Part shown: in pieces, positions 24,753 through 36,668 of the stretch | How the letters are laid out: each line of letters opens with the position of its first letter | Numbering within the stretch: position 1 is the stretch's first letter | NCBI GenBank assembly: GCA_009617715.1 | Contig: VTFK01000273.1 | Coordinates: forward strand, 301,016-365,015 | Direction: 5' to 3' | Length of the DNA stretch: 64,000 nt | Source: Plectrocnemia conspersa | Lineage: Eukaryota; Arthropoda; Insecta; Trichoptera; Polycentropodidae | Program-made: the position numbers and the translations under genes | Notes under the pieces: generated by a model | What the model was told of the DNA's origin: nothing | Database searches by the model: none | The model's input: only the letters and a program-made list of their open reading frames with translations

Positions 24753-27700
24753 CGTGTTCTATGGTTTTTTATTTCAATTATTGTTTAATTCAAAATATTC
24801 ATTTAACCTTTTAAACGCCGCGAACTATTAGTACGGCCGTGCACTAAAGGCGGGGAATTTTATAGAAAAAACACAATCTATTGAAACTTTGATTTTTCAT
24901 AAATGTATCGATAATATATTATAACAAAGTATAAAATAAATATATAATGCGGCATTTTTATTCATAAAAATAAATATAAATGAAAACGAATAAGTCTCTG
25001 GCTGCCGCTCAGCGTAACTCCATAGTTGTCAATTGATATAACCACTAAATATTCTGAAACTGATTTCCAACTCTCAATTTTAGTTTGGTATAATAAACTG
25101 TTTACTAGTATGTGTTGATTATAACATAACTGTAACGCATTGAGTTAGAACCAGTCATGTTTCATCTTAAGATTGTGCTTTTGCGATTGAAGTGAACTGT
25201 ATATAAATTCGTGTTGCATGCGAGAGAATTAAAGTCGCGTGAGTGCAGCCAGATGAAGATTTGGAGGTGTGTATTTTAAAAATAAAATACATTTATTCTT
25301 CTGACTCATAATCTTTGACAGTAACTCGAACGCTAAAGTATACAAGTTTTTACTTTTTAATTTAGAGACTTGTGCACAATTGCAATTATTTTTTTCGGGT
25401 TTAGGGGTCGAGTAACATATAGTGATGATGTATGTGGTGTGTAGTTTATGAGTGTAGTGATTATGTAACTGGGTGTTTGCGAAAAGTCTTTTTATATGAT
25501 TACTGACTAGCAACTGTGACTAATCCTGTAAAAAAAATATTTTAACAAATTAGGCTAAAAATATTTGCTATGCTCTTGGTATTAAAATTAAGCAAAGCAT
25601 TGGACCAATGTTGATATGAGAGTGAGTGAGCCAACTGTATGATTTTGGCGTGGCAATACATAAGGTCAAATTTATTCAGTTCGCCTATGACTTTCATCTT
25701 CAATAAAGCATCTAAGATAATTAACGCATACACTTATATGTTGCCAGTGTAATTGAAAATGATTTTAAATTATAAATTAAAGCTACTCGCATGGATGAAA
25801 AAAAGTGACTAAATAAAGAATATGAACAAAGCTGTTTTTTTTAAATAGCAGATGAAATTAGAATGCAATGTATGTTCAAGGAATAGTTTTAAGCTTCTGT
25901 TCAATAATAATTAAAAAAGTATCAAAATAGTCTAGAAAATACACTCTTAAACTGGTTTGCATATATAAAAATATAATAAAACTATACCAAAAATATGTGC
26001 TAATAACTAATATTTTAAGCATAAATTCTCAATAAAATTAAAAAAAATTAATAACTATATTTTTAAATTTATTTTCAATTTCTAGTTAAGGATATATTTA
26101 AATGATTCGATAAATGAAGATCAGCTGCACTGTGCGGCGACTCGAGGATATTGGAAAAGTTACTATTTTTGGAAAGTTGTTCTTTAAATTCACTTAACGT
26201 CTCTAGAATCTGAGTCGCGTCTTTAACTTTACATTGTAACGTTAAATAAATAATTTAAGAGGATTTTCCATTTGGCGACAATGTAATGACGCTCGCTATC
26301 AAGTTTTATTACGTGCTAACTTTTATTTAAAAATATTGTATAAATTATTATTATATTTATGAACTCTGTATAATATAATAATTTATAAACATTGTTTTCA
26401 AAGGCATTGAAAGCATATAATATATTCACTAAAAGTTAATTTAAATGTATATTAACCGCAGATTGATGTGCTTTGATTTTAGAAGTATGAATAGATAATT
26501 TATCTAATTAAATGAAATAGTTTATTTTGAATAACAATTTAATTTCAAATAAAATGTATATATTTTTTTTATTACAAAAAATATATTTCTGCTTGGTATA
26601 CATCTAGCGAATTTCTATATTGATGTATTTATAGAAATTTCAGAATATTTTTTGTGATGCGTGTTATATTTACGTTAACATAATATAAAAATAATAAGTT
26701 CTGTATACATCATAAAAATACAACCTGTGTGATTTCTTGCTGTTGAATAATAGATTTACGCATATATTAAAGCCTGTCTGATTTTTATCTAAAAATATTA
26801 GGATCAGCTGAATCGATTTGGATGCAGCTTTTTTATTATATTGGAACATTTTTGAGAAAATCTATATTTTATTATGCCACAACATGAAAAATCTGAATGA
26901 TAAATAATTCGACAACATATTTCGAATCAAGCACGATCAATCAGCGTGGGCTTGTCCTTAATTTATGATTGCTTGGAAATGTAGTTATTATGAACATCTC
27001 CATTTGATTATATTATTTATGTTTCTATAAAAAAAGTTCTTATTCGTTAATATCCTTTTTCAAATATTACCTTATGCTTATATCAGCTTGTTTATTACAA
27101 TAAAAAAATACGTAAAATTCTATTTTTCAACTTGTACCACGTATGTAACATTATTAATATTGTTAATATAACTTCGTCTTTGAGAACACTTAGTGAAAAC
27201 AACACAGAGATTCGCGTAAAATTATAATATATTTTGAAGAACAAGACTAGTTGTTTGTTTAACATTCCATTTATGTAAAGAGCGTCAAAATATATACACA
27301 AAATGTTCCTCTATATTTAATAGTTAATTGGAATACACGTGTATATACTTGCTTGTTTATTTTTATCATAGTTGATAATTTTTATTTTATCGTCATTTAT
27401 TTTATATATAATTTAAAAATGTTTTTTATTATACTTGAAACATTAAAATTTCCCCCAATTACATTGAATAATGGTATCGAAATTACATTAACAGGATTTT
27501 CGATTTTAAGCCTGTGTTTTTTTTGTTTTTATCAGGTTATCCAAAAATGATTATCGTTTTTTCAATAAATCAAAAAATCACCTTTTGATGTATTTTTTTA
27601 TTTTGATGATTTAATATAATTTATTTCTACAGATATTACTTTTGTATTTTTATATGGATTTTCTTGTCACTAGTATGTATATATTATAAGAAATTATATA

Positions 27701-28646
27701 AAATAAAAAGTTTGTGCTAGTTCAATATGATAATATAAAATAAAAAAAAATCTATTAAATCGCCTATAGATTTTATACTATAAACATATTTTTTACAACC
27801 ACGATTCTTAAACTTTTACCAAATAATATGATTAAAAAAGTCCATGTCCAATTATTTGTTATTGTAAAATCTATAAAATTAAAATATATAAATTCTATAA
27901 AATGGTTGGAATTCTAATAGTTTATTAAAGACTTTTAATAAAGACATATGTTCGCAATTAATATAAAATACATAAATTTCACTATTAGTAACAAAAATGA
28001 TTAAGAATACAAAGTATGCCATCAAGAGGCATTGATTTTGAAATTTTATTAATAAATTGTATAATAAAATTACATACCACAAGGATAAATATTTAAAAAA
28101 AAAAACAGTATTGTATTGAATTAAGTTCGAAAATGAACATACAATTTTACGCACATGAACTCATAAATATCTTGCATAAAATTCAATATCAATTATATAA
28201 TAATGAAATTTTGCTGTCGTATTTTTTTCATGAACACACGACGAAATAAATTAGTTATTTGGTTACTTAAATATTTTTTAATAAAGTTATTTTTGTAATA
28301 TACTCTTCAATTACGTCAAATAACATAATATACAATTTTGTCCACAAACACTAAATTAATTTAATTATTGTGTAAAGTTTTATGTTTTCTATAAAAATGT
28401 CTCATTTTTAATACGTATGTAATTTTCTATTATTAGTTTTTTTTTGTTTGATTCATCGAAACATGAATGCGATTATTTTTAATACTGATAATAAAATCTG
28501 TAAGTTTAATAATTTTTAATTAAATTGTTTGCTATATATATTGTATATATAAAATATTTTAAGTAAAATAAGTCACTACAATTTTTTTTCCTAGTATTTA
28601 TATTTGTAATTAACATGTTTGCTTTTGAAGAAATATAAAAAAATCT

Positions 28647-28695
28647 AGTGCAGTAATTAATTTTTCATCACAGTGCAGTAATCAATTTTTCATCT
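28647..28695 (+). repeat. Direct repeat, 24 bp x 2, period 25
   Basis: AGTGCAGTAATTAATTTTTC ATCA at 28647 and AGTGCAGTAATCAATTTTTC ATCT at 28672 differ at two positions. They lie just upstream of the hammerhead-like element fragment. Confidence 0.85.
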
Positions 28696-28696
28696 G

Positions 28697-28858
28697 AACA
28701 ACCACATGCTGGGCTTTGCCCACACCGGATGTTCATATTCTCAATTTTCCCCTGAGGATGGCCGGGCGAATCTGGCCGAAACGTAGGGACCATGATTCCA
28801 CACGGAATCAAAAAAAAGTACGCGGAGTAATCCGACTCCTAGAAATATTAATAAATAA

Positions 28859-28862
<4 letters not shown>
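28697..28862 (+). mobile_element. Retroelement fragment, possibly Penelope-like
   Basis: A G+C-richer block in A+T-rich intron contains several short structures in a row: TGGGC-TTT-GCCCA, the hammerhead-like core (28746-28792), GATTCC-ACAC-GGAATC (perfect 6-bp hairpin at 28793-28808) and GGAGT/ACTCC. It ends AATAAATAAATA and then runs into the (TA)n tract. The motif CCTGAGGATGGCC...GGCCGAAACG is of the type found in Penelope-like elements. No reverse transcriptase is present, so the class is inferred from this motif only. Boundaries are approximate. Confidence 0.45.
28746..28792 (+). ncRNA. Hammerhead-ribozyme-like motif (type I, short stem III)
   Basis: The hammerhead core order is present. 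C-U-G-A-N-G-A is at 28752-28758 (N=G). Stem II is GGCC at 28760-28763 with GGCC at 28774-28777 across a 10-nt loop. G-A-A is at 28778-28780. A palindromic ACGU at 28781-28784 would form a very short stem III, or pair between two copies. The cleavage nucleotide would be A28785. Stem I is UCCC at 28748-28751 with GGGA at 28786-28789. Known: Penelope-like elements carry hammerheads with minimal stem III that act as dimers. Weak points are one extra base (U28759) between the core and stem II and the short stem I. Activity is not shown by sequence. Confidence 0.45.

Positions 28863-28863
<1 letters not shown>

Positions 28864-28939
<76 letters not shown>
28864..28939. repeat. (TA)n microsatellite, about 76 bp
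   Basis: An uninterrupted TA dinucleotide tract starts directly after the retroelement fragment. The apparent Ile-Tyr repeat reading frame over it is an artefact. Confidence 0.98.
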
Positions 28940-28943
<4 letters not shown>

Positions 28944-30169
28944 TAAAAAAAAATAGTTATAAAAATCAATGATTGTCAAAAAACATAATTTAAGATAAAG
29001 GAGGAAAAAATCTGAGCCAGAACTTTTTTTTTTCTATAAAGTATCATTGATTTCTACTACTAGTCTACCACATGGTGACAGATTACAACATCCATAAAAG
29101 GACATATTATGAGCAAGATAGATAAATTATCTAAATATAATAATTATTTATCGTTCAATAGGTTCTGAGTTGAATTTCACATTAACTACGACGTTTGGGA
29201 AATCAGAATTATTAACGTTATAATTAAAATTATGTCATTTTATAATTAAGCCACAGATCATATAATTATACAGTTAATTATTAAAAGACAAGCTGTGATT
29301 ATATTTTGATTTTTGACACTTTAAATTTTAAATTGAATATTACCGGAAAATTATAGAATTATAGATTTTTACTAATATATAAATTAACTCTCGTTTCACT
29401 TTTTTATTTATATCATGAGCGTAAAAATAATGCTTCTCTTTAATTTATTCATATAGATTTTTTTACGCAATCGTAAGCTTTTATTAATTATCAAATAATA
29501 AACCATTGCCAAAAAGCTATGCTAGTGCTATTTATACATTAGATTGTTGTTTCACCATTTTAAAATATTTTTACTGATAATATAGTACATAATTTATATG
29601 ATTTATATTAAAATTATATCAAAAAGTATATATAATTTCTCCTAAGCCAAGAGAAATTAAAGCTCTATTATTTATATTTCATATTTTGATTTCAAGTTAA
29701 ATATAATCTTAAAAATACTCTATCATCGTAATTGTTAGATTATTATTTTATGGCGTTTTAATAATATGTATTAACATTATAAGTCATTTACTTTTAAGCA
29801 GTCTGAAAAGTCGAATTTAAAAAATATAAATGTTAATGACTTAATTATTGTTTATTTTATACAAGATTTTTGTTCTAATATTTGATTTGTGTTTTAATGA
29901 TTTTTTTAAGATTAAGATGATGTGCGATTAATATAATAAATATTACGAAATAATACTTATAATTACTATTTTTTTTGTATATATAGGTATACTATTAAAT
30001 GTTCTAATAATTAGATAAATAATATATTTCAAGAGAAAAATATTATGTATATTTAATGTTAGGATACTTTTATGTTTTTATTTATTATAATAGGTTTACT
30101 TACTGAATGTCATGATTTTTTTTATTTTGAATTTAAATCGATTTGTAATCAATTTATTTATCTTCTCAG

Positions 30170-30956
30170 GTATCGCGTGGCATTCAGGGAGACTCTATGC
30201 TGCAAACGTAGGAACTCCAACAACCACGGATTTTCCAGAGAGCAATCGAGCTTCAGGGAGACGACTATCGCCACGAGCGGTGAAGGAACTCATCTCGTAC
30301 GTGTGAGATCAGTATCCGTTGAACCAATTCACAGGACCAATACAACTACCGCGAATCGATTATCTAGGAACAGCACGATGTCTAGCACCATCTCCAAAGA
30401 ATACTCAAACTCGAATCCGAAGACCACCAGGTGGGGCGATAAGCAGTGGAACCTCGACAATTCCAATTACATAACCAAAAATAAGCAAGACAAGAGTTCG
30501 CTCAAGGGAAAATTTTATAATATGAACGGAGACGCGGAAGATTACCATCTTCCAAACCAAGGTGGAAAACGCAGTATTACTTTCGAAAAGGAGACGAATA
30601 ATTTGCTCAACGACGACCAAGAAATGATTAAGTATGAATCAGATAAAAACGCCAATAGGCGCATATCTGATTCGAGGAGCGATTCACACATAATGGCTTC
30701 TGGGAAAAAAACTTGTTTCAGCAACGAACTTGTGTCGATATCTCCAGAACACACTTTAAATCTAAACAAAAACCCTCAAGACTCGATAGATAGCAAACAA
30801 GTGGTTGTAGTGCTTTTAGAAAAGTGTCCTACCAGCGGCTTAAAGAAATTTTATCCAACAAACCTTAGCAAAAATCCTCCGTTCTCTAATGTTTTGCAAG
30901 ATTCTGCAGATGAACGCGCAATGCTGAACTCAGAAGAAACTGAAACGTGCATATAG
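30170..30956 (+). CDS. CAPA/pyrokinin-type neuropeptide receptor, terminal exon (helix 8, C-terminal tail)
   Basis: This is the last coding exon of the receptor. The acceptor is TTATCTTCTCAG|G. The first base completes the Arg codon from 20113, giving MSNR-YRVAFRETLCC, the family's helix 8 followed by a Cys pair likely to be palmitoylated. About 250 further residues form a hydrophilic, Ser/Thr/Asn-rich cytoplasmic tail without membrane segments. It contains many potential kinase sites (for example RRNS, RSVS, KRSIT, RRIS). The tail seems long compared with what I recall for family members. The protein ends ...EETETCI before TAG at 30954-30956; Thr at -2 and Ile at 0 fit a class I PDZ ligand. 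Phase agreement across both introns makes the model firm. The ATG at 30072 in the same frame lies inside the intron, upstream of the acceptor, and is not a start. Confidence 0.93.
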
Positions 30957-31864
30957 TAATTAACTGTTTAAATATTACCATGAGTATATAGTTATAAATA
31001 TCACGGTTGTGATAAAGAGGAAGCAGCTTATTCATTTTTATGACATCTTAAAAAAAAAATATATTATTAATCAGTGTTCCTTTTAAAAATTAAAGAGCTT
31101 CATTATATATGGTTCATAAAAGGGGTACGAGGGTAATCGATTACTATTGTATCTTGAAATATATTGTATTAATAACCATTCCATAGATATACATATGTCT
31201 TAAATAGGTGTAAAATTTAAATTTATATATAGCTTCTCTTGACTGCTCATTATACATCAAAGTTTGTATTATAATATATCTATTATGTAAAACTATTTTT
31301 ATGAAATATAATAATACAATTATTTATAAAAAATCTCGTATTTTTTTATTAATTTAATACACATTCTACTAGTTTAACAAAGTTATATGTGATAAGTGAG
31401 ATATTTGTTTAACTACAAACAGTAACTTTATATCTGTACTATTGTATAAAATAGATATAGTAAGTCAATATAATTATTTTGAACTATTTATCATAAAAGT
31501 TAAATAATAATGCATATCAAAGTCTAAACCATTTAACAGACACATCAATTTAAATTTTCAAAAGAAGTGCATTAAGTAAATGCCATGTTGAGGAAAATCG
31601 TCCGGGTCGGGAATACGGATTCTTAGAAAGACGTATACCTTATGCTGGTGACGTAGATATAATAGCAAGGTCTGAGGCGGTAGTTATTCCGTGCGAGCTG
31701 CAACGGAATTCGATTTGAAAGTAAATTCAAACAAATCTAAATATATAGAAGTGTTGAGGGCAATTGACAAATCCGCATTGGTAAGTTAGATAAAAATGGA
31801 ATATAAACAGCGATAAAATATTAATACTGACAATAGTAAAATAGCGGAAACAATATATCTGATG

Positions 31865-31885
31865 CGACGACGACGACGACGACGA
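31865..31885. repeat. (CGA)7 trinucleotide tract
   Basis: Seven perfect CGA units in otherwise A+T-rich DNA. A minus-strand poly-Ser reading across it is not supported as a gene. Confidence 0.97.
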
Positions 31886-34671
31886 TGGGTCACACATATT
31901 TGAATATAAATATATTATACAGAATGTTTTATTCACTATAAAGTTAAGTTTTAGCTTATATTCCACGGAATGTTTCATCTGAATAGTAGTTTATTTTATT
32001 TTAGTTTTCTTTCCTTTGAAAGGAGTAGTTCAACATGTTAAAGTTTATTTATCCCACCAAAGAAGATCTCAATCTGATCATATACATCGTTTTACTTTGT
32101 ATCATACATATGAGATACATATATTTGTGCTCTTTTTATTCAATTTTGCCTGTCCTTCGCGTATATATAGTTCAGGATTCTGAGTAAATGTTTTCACGAT
32201 CTGTTTGCCTCAACATTGATCGCTTTTATTGCAATATCACGTTTCAGCAGGTTATCGACGATTTTTTCCCTTAAGCCATTTTATTTACGAATGATTTATT
32301 TATATAGAAAGATAAGAAATAAGGTTTGAAAATGTTTTGCACATATGGCTTATAAAAAAATAAGTTAATTTTGTAACTGTAACTTTTTCTATTACGAGTC
32401 AGAGAGGTTAATTATATAAATAATTTTATACGAGTCGCTTTATTTTTGTTTTAAACACTATATATTTTAACGATATTTAAACAATTTTAATTAGTACTCA
32501 AACTTTCAATTTAATTAAATTTGAAGGAGAAATTATTTTTTCAAATAACTGTGCAAGACAGTTAAATTAATATTTGATGTATACAAAATATAATAAAGTT
32601 ATGTAGTCTTAATAAAAAAATATTATTAGTAGTATATATCACTAAGGCCTAAATTTGTCACCGTTAATATAACTATAAATATTTTATTTACTTTCTAAAA
32701 ACATATACATCAATATTTAGTAAAAAAAGTTGAACGTAATAATTAAAATCAATATAATCAAATAAGAAGAAAATGCTTTAATCTATGGATTTTTTAATGG
32801 TAATATAATTTAATAAAATATTTATTATTATTTTAAATGATCTGATTTTAAACCAAGCAATAGAAAGCATATTATGATTTATTTCATACATTATATACAT
32901 GAATCAACTGTTTGTTGGATTGAACTGAAATCTTGCTTCAGGCGCAGGCTTTTTGAAAGCTTTTAATTTTAATACAAATACGAAACGAAAGCGAAGAGCT
33001 TTTGCAAACAATAAACGTCACACTATTTCAGCAGTGCGTAGTTTAGTTTTCCTTAATCTTGCTTTTGTATCCAATCTAAAATTGAGATTGCTTTAAAGTA
33101 AGCTAAATTAACGGCGGTCGTTTGAAGTAGGAATTTACGAGGAATTCGATACCAAAGTTTAGCGAAGGAAAAACTAATAATGCAATAGAACTTTGAAAGA
33201 CGACAAATATACTCAGGTGAGTGCTAAAATTTAATAAAATAATAAAAATGTTGATTTTATTAATATAAAATAATATAATGCAATAAAAATATTGTAACGC
33301 AATAATTTTTGACAGCAATTTATTGCAAATATTTTTTCGGCAAAATTTCTAGAAAAAATAATTGTTGCATGTATAAACACTAATTATATTTATAATAGGC
33401 TAGCGGTTATTGACGTTTAATTTAAAGGTAAATTTTAACCTATAGTTAATATTATAATACAATTTGCTTCTTGGAATATCAGTATCATTACAAAATATGG
33501 TATATTGTATTATATAATGTATTAATTATGCTGAAAGTAGTGAAATTTATATTTTATTATATATGCTGCTATTTTGCACCGCCATCTTTTAGACAGCTAT
33601 TTCACAAATGTTATAGAAAGTGTCATTGGAAAGTGTCGCAAGTTTCGAACGTAAACTTTATTTTTAGTTTTATTTGATGAGCACATCTTATCGTATTGGC
33701 CAATAAGTATTAAAATTAATTAGTGAAAAAAATATTATAAATTAAGTTGCAGGGGTACTTTTAATATTATACAATTATATTTATGTATAAGATGTTTAAT
33801 TTAATAATGCGAATTCTTTAGTATAAGTATTTAAAATGTGCGATAAAAATACGCGTTTTTTGAAGTTGAAATTACAAAAATATATTAATTATATTTTTAC
33901 ATCACAACGTAAACAACAAGTCACAACATTCCAGCTGTTTTTGTACAATAAATTTTTTTTTTGTACAATATATTATAATTAGTTATCTTGAAGCTCCAGT
34001 TAACTTCTGACATTCCAAGGTTACTAAACTAAATCTAACGATTGAAGTGAAAAGACTAATTTGCTAATTTTGTCAATTTGAAGATCAAAGCTAATTCTAG
34101 GTCTTGTCAGAGAAATGGGAGGAGATCAAAACTTTCCGCGTCTGGCCACTAATATGTAATTTGGGTGGTATTAGAAACGTATTTTTCATTTTATAATATA
34201 TTCTAGTTCTTACACTAGATCAACATTTGCTTAATGCTATGAAAAAAAATCATTTTTTTTTAATAATTGTGATCCGCTATACAATTATTTTTAAAATACC
34301 TACTTTAAAATATTTAAGACAAGATAAGTATTTTTTTAAATTATTCAATATAAAGCAATATGTATATATATGATTTTGTGAATTGAAAGGTTTCGATTAA
34401 ATTTTACAATCTTGTTCAAACACACAGTGCCATAAAAATAATTGCAACTCGCGATAATGTTCCTCGCGGGGAAAGTATCGAAACAATTCTTGCTCGTAGT
34501 AGCTTCTTTTAATCTGTGCCCCTAAATTTATATGTAAATTCTCAATGTTGAATCACGAGCCTCCGTCGTTATTAAATTAGTCGTTGGGGTCGTTTTTGCG
34601 CAACTTTTCATGTGGTCGTTCCGATTATTCTCGGTCCAGTTGTGTCCGTAGTAACGATCGTCGTTTTGTTT

Positions 34672-34779
34672 GCAGTCAGTCATCGAGGCTTTAATTCAGG
34701 AATTTTCAACCAAAAATCGCACTAAAGCAGACGATGACATCAAAGAGATGTTTGGCTTTGATTTGACTGCGAAACGATA
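34672..34779 (+). other. Possible unassigned terminal exon
   Basis: After an acceptor-like TCGTCGTTTTGTTTGCAG, an open frame reads SVIEALIQEFSTKNRTKADD, then DIKEMFGFDLTAKR and a TAA stop. The stretch is G+C-richer than its surroundings and its peptide is not low-complexity, unlike most open frames here. In-frame stops lie a short way upstream, so it could only be coding if spliced. I do not recognise the peptide and found no partner exon. It may be chance or a transposon remnant. Confidence 0.25.
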
Positions 34780-35568
34780 ATATTAGATGGAAAAAAGTAA
34801 CGAAACGCTACGTATTTTGAATTTTAAATTGATTGGGTTATACTCATAGTACATAATAATATAGAAGACTATCTGTTAATATAGCAAATATTAGCTTATA
34901 ATATGTGCTTAGGACTTTCATAATTCAGAAACTAATCATTTAGTACAAAATAAACAACTTAAAATAAGCATAGCGTAATAAAGGCCTGAAAATAGAAAAG
35001 CATATTTACACTCAATAAATACAAGCTAGATAATATTCGTATATTATCATTAATAAAATATTTTATAAGTAAAGCTTTACTATAAAAATCTTACAAAAGT
35101 AATATGTGCGCACGCGTTAAATTACATTTTTATTATTGTAATTAAGTTACAATAATAAAAAATGTCAAGTTGATGTGTCGTAAAGTTTTTTTAAGTTCAA
35201 GCTAAATTTTAATTTTTCATATAATTTTACAATATCTTTATTTGCCATGATTTTACATATATATATTTTACAATACATAGTTAAGTGTCTAACCTAAAGT
35301 AATTACTAATTTATTATTTATAAAAATAGGTATACTACACAATTAGTTAATTGTAATGAATAATAAAACAAAAGTTGATAAAAAAACCTTTTACGAAATT
35401 TGTTATTTCATTTGTAATTTTGTTACAACCAAGCAAGATAAGACCTTGGATATTTAAGAAAAAAGCTAGGCTGGACCAAATTTGACAATCGAAGTTAAAG
35501 CAGCTTTATATGACTGTATAACTTATGAAGAAGAGCAATTATTTTCTTCTCTCTGATTTCTTAATCAA

Positions 35569-35856
35569 TCATGAGTGATTAAAAAGAAACAAGAATTTAA
35601 ACTTGAAATTATAATATTGTAGCTGTTTAATAAGTGCTTTTGTTTTTATTTGAATAAATCTGGCTTCAGTGGAAGCTGTATTTTTAAAATCTTTTTTTTC
35701 TCTCCACAAAAGATCTGGGTCGCTGTGAAAGTAATCGATTAACAACCGACAAGTGTCACGTTGTGTCATTTTCCTGATCCAATTGCCTGGCAGAATTCTC
35801 TTACAGTTTAGGCGGAAATAAAATTCTTTTGGTATTGACTCAAGAGTGACGTTTGA
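35569..35856 (-). pseudogene. Unassigned open frame, loosely MADF-like
   Basis: On the minus strand the frame is open for 95 codons between stops, without an early ATG. It reads NVTLESIPKEFYFRLNCKR, ILPGNWIRKMTQRDTCRLL, IDYFHSDPDLLWREKKDFKN, TASTEARFIQIK. The pattern L-I-x-x-F-x-x-x-P-x-L-W-...-K-D-F-K-N resembles the start of a MADF DNA-binding domain (LI..Y...P.LW....DYKN). That domain occurs in insect transcription factors and in accessory proteins of PIF/Harbinger transposons. The last 20 or so codons decay into low-complexity A+T-rich sequence, and no splice donor is evident. This suggests a broken remnant rather than a working exon. The family call is weak. Confidence 0.3.
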
Positions 35857-36119
35857 TTAGAGATGAAGATTTTTTATGCACGTGACCGTTTCGCAACAAA
35901 GAAATATTCTTTCAATCACGGAGAATATTTACGGTAATAACACTTGGGTATTATGCATCTGTTTTTTCTGGTCGTAACGAGAGCTTTTGTGTGGTTTATC
36001 CTTTATGCTATTGTCTTGTTTTTTTTATTTTGATCATTTAGGTCACAGTAATTTATTGCAAGTTTTAAGAATAAAGCGCCACAAATTAAAACATTTTTTT
36101 TGAGATATTACTACTAGAG

Positions 36120-36668
36120 GGTCCTCTCAATAAAGCAGTTTTATAAGTTACTAAGGGGTGGTGTCGACAATTCGTCGCTGCTCAGCAATTTTTATCTTAG
36201 AGGTTTGGAATTCCCTAGAGAGTCGCGATCGTGTCCCTTATTCTTAACCATTGCGTCAAGACTTGCACCAGCCATCCAGCTTTGCCAAGCATTGGGTTAC
36301 ACAAATCCAAAATTACCTTTTTTGAACTCCCTCAGCTTTTCGAAATAAACAAAAAATTCTGAGATAACCTTTTTAGATGTCTCGTGTAAGAATTTCTTAA
36401 TTATGGTAGGCCAAGCCATTTTTTGTATTTCTTTATAAATATTTATTGCCTTAATTTAGTTTAATTGTAAAGCTCTAAAAATATGTACATATGTTAAACA
36501 TTTTATGGATATATAAGATCTATATTGTCGTATGTTTGAGTTAAAGTTATATATGTGTGTACATGTGTAAGTATGTGAGATGTTAAATATAACTTGTTTG
36601 AGTAATAGGCATAGTGACGCATTGGGTAAACCTGTCTAGTAATGATGGTGAGATTTAAAATAAAAAAT
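36120..36668 (+). mobile_element. Non-LTR retrotransposon, 5'-truncated dead copy 3 (C-terminus and 3' UTR)
   Basis: The frame starting near 36122 reads LSIKQFYKLLRGGVDNSSLL and later FPRESRSCPLFLTIASRL. This matches the C-terminal region of the copies at 4081 (AKHFFKLLKGAVDNPAILE) and 39100 (VIKHFWELLKGIVDNPSVLE). It ends in a stop near 36349. The 3' UTR carries the family stem-loop position (36607-36650) in degraded form and ends in an A-rich AAAATAAAAAATAA tail. All copies lie on the same strand. This is the most heavily truncated of the three. Confidence 0.85.
36607..36650 (+). other. 3' UTR stem-loop of retrotransposon copy 3 (degraded)
   Basis: The loop GCATTGGGTAAACCTGTCTA (36619-36638) is again exactly 20 nt, and arms AGGCATAGTGAC and GTAATGATGGTG flank it. 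Several pairs are lost, as expected of a dead copy. Confidence 0.7.

Larger units (their letters stand above)
20115..30169 (+). other. Receptor intron (10.06 kb)
   Basis: GTGAGA at 20115 and TTATCTTCTCAG ending at 30169 bound this intron, and the split Arg codon confirms the pairing. It is A+T-rich with no supported internal gene. A G+C-richer part at 20190-20420 directly follows the exon but has no recognised domain. Named contents are the hAT-like terminal segment at 20686, hairpins at 23041 and 24711, the hammerhead-like motif at 28746 and the (TA)n tract at 28864. Confidence 0.9.
30957..36119 (+). other. Receptor 3' UTR and downstream non-coding DNA
   Basis: The receptor 3' UTR starts here. 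The first polyadenylation-like hexamer seen is ATTAAA at 31089-31094, but the real end cannot be fixed. Further on the DNA is A+T-rich, with a (CGA)7 tract at 31865, a duplicated TTTTGTACAATA near 33940/33960, and two possible coding remnants listed separately (34672, 35569). No other gene is seen. Confidence 0.55.

Noticed and set aside
28716..28946. Open frame ending in a long Ile-Tyr repeat
   Set aside because: It reads through the retroelement fragment and the (TA)n tract; it is not a protein.
30072..30169. Possible start at 30072 for the terminal-exon frame
   Set aside because: The first 33 codons lie upstream of the splice acceptor at 30168-30169 and do not resemble the receptor; phase shows it is an internal exon.
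31727..31978. Minus-strand frame with a poly-Ser run
   Set aside because: Produced by the (CGA)7 tract in A+T-rich DNA; no other support.
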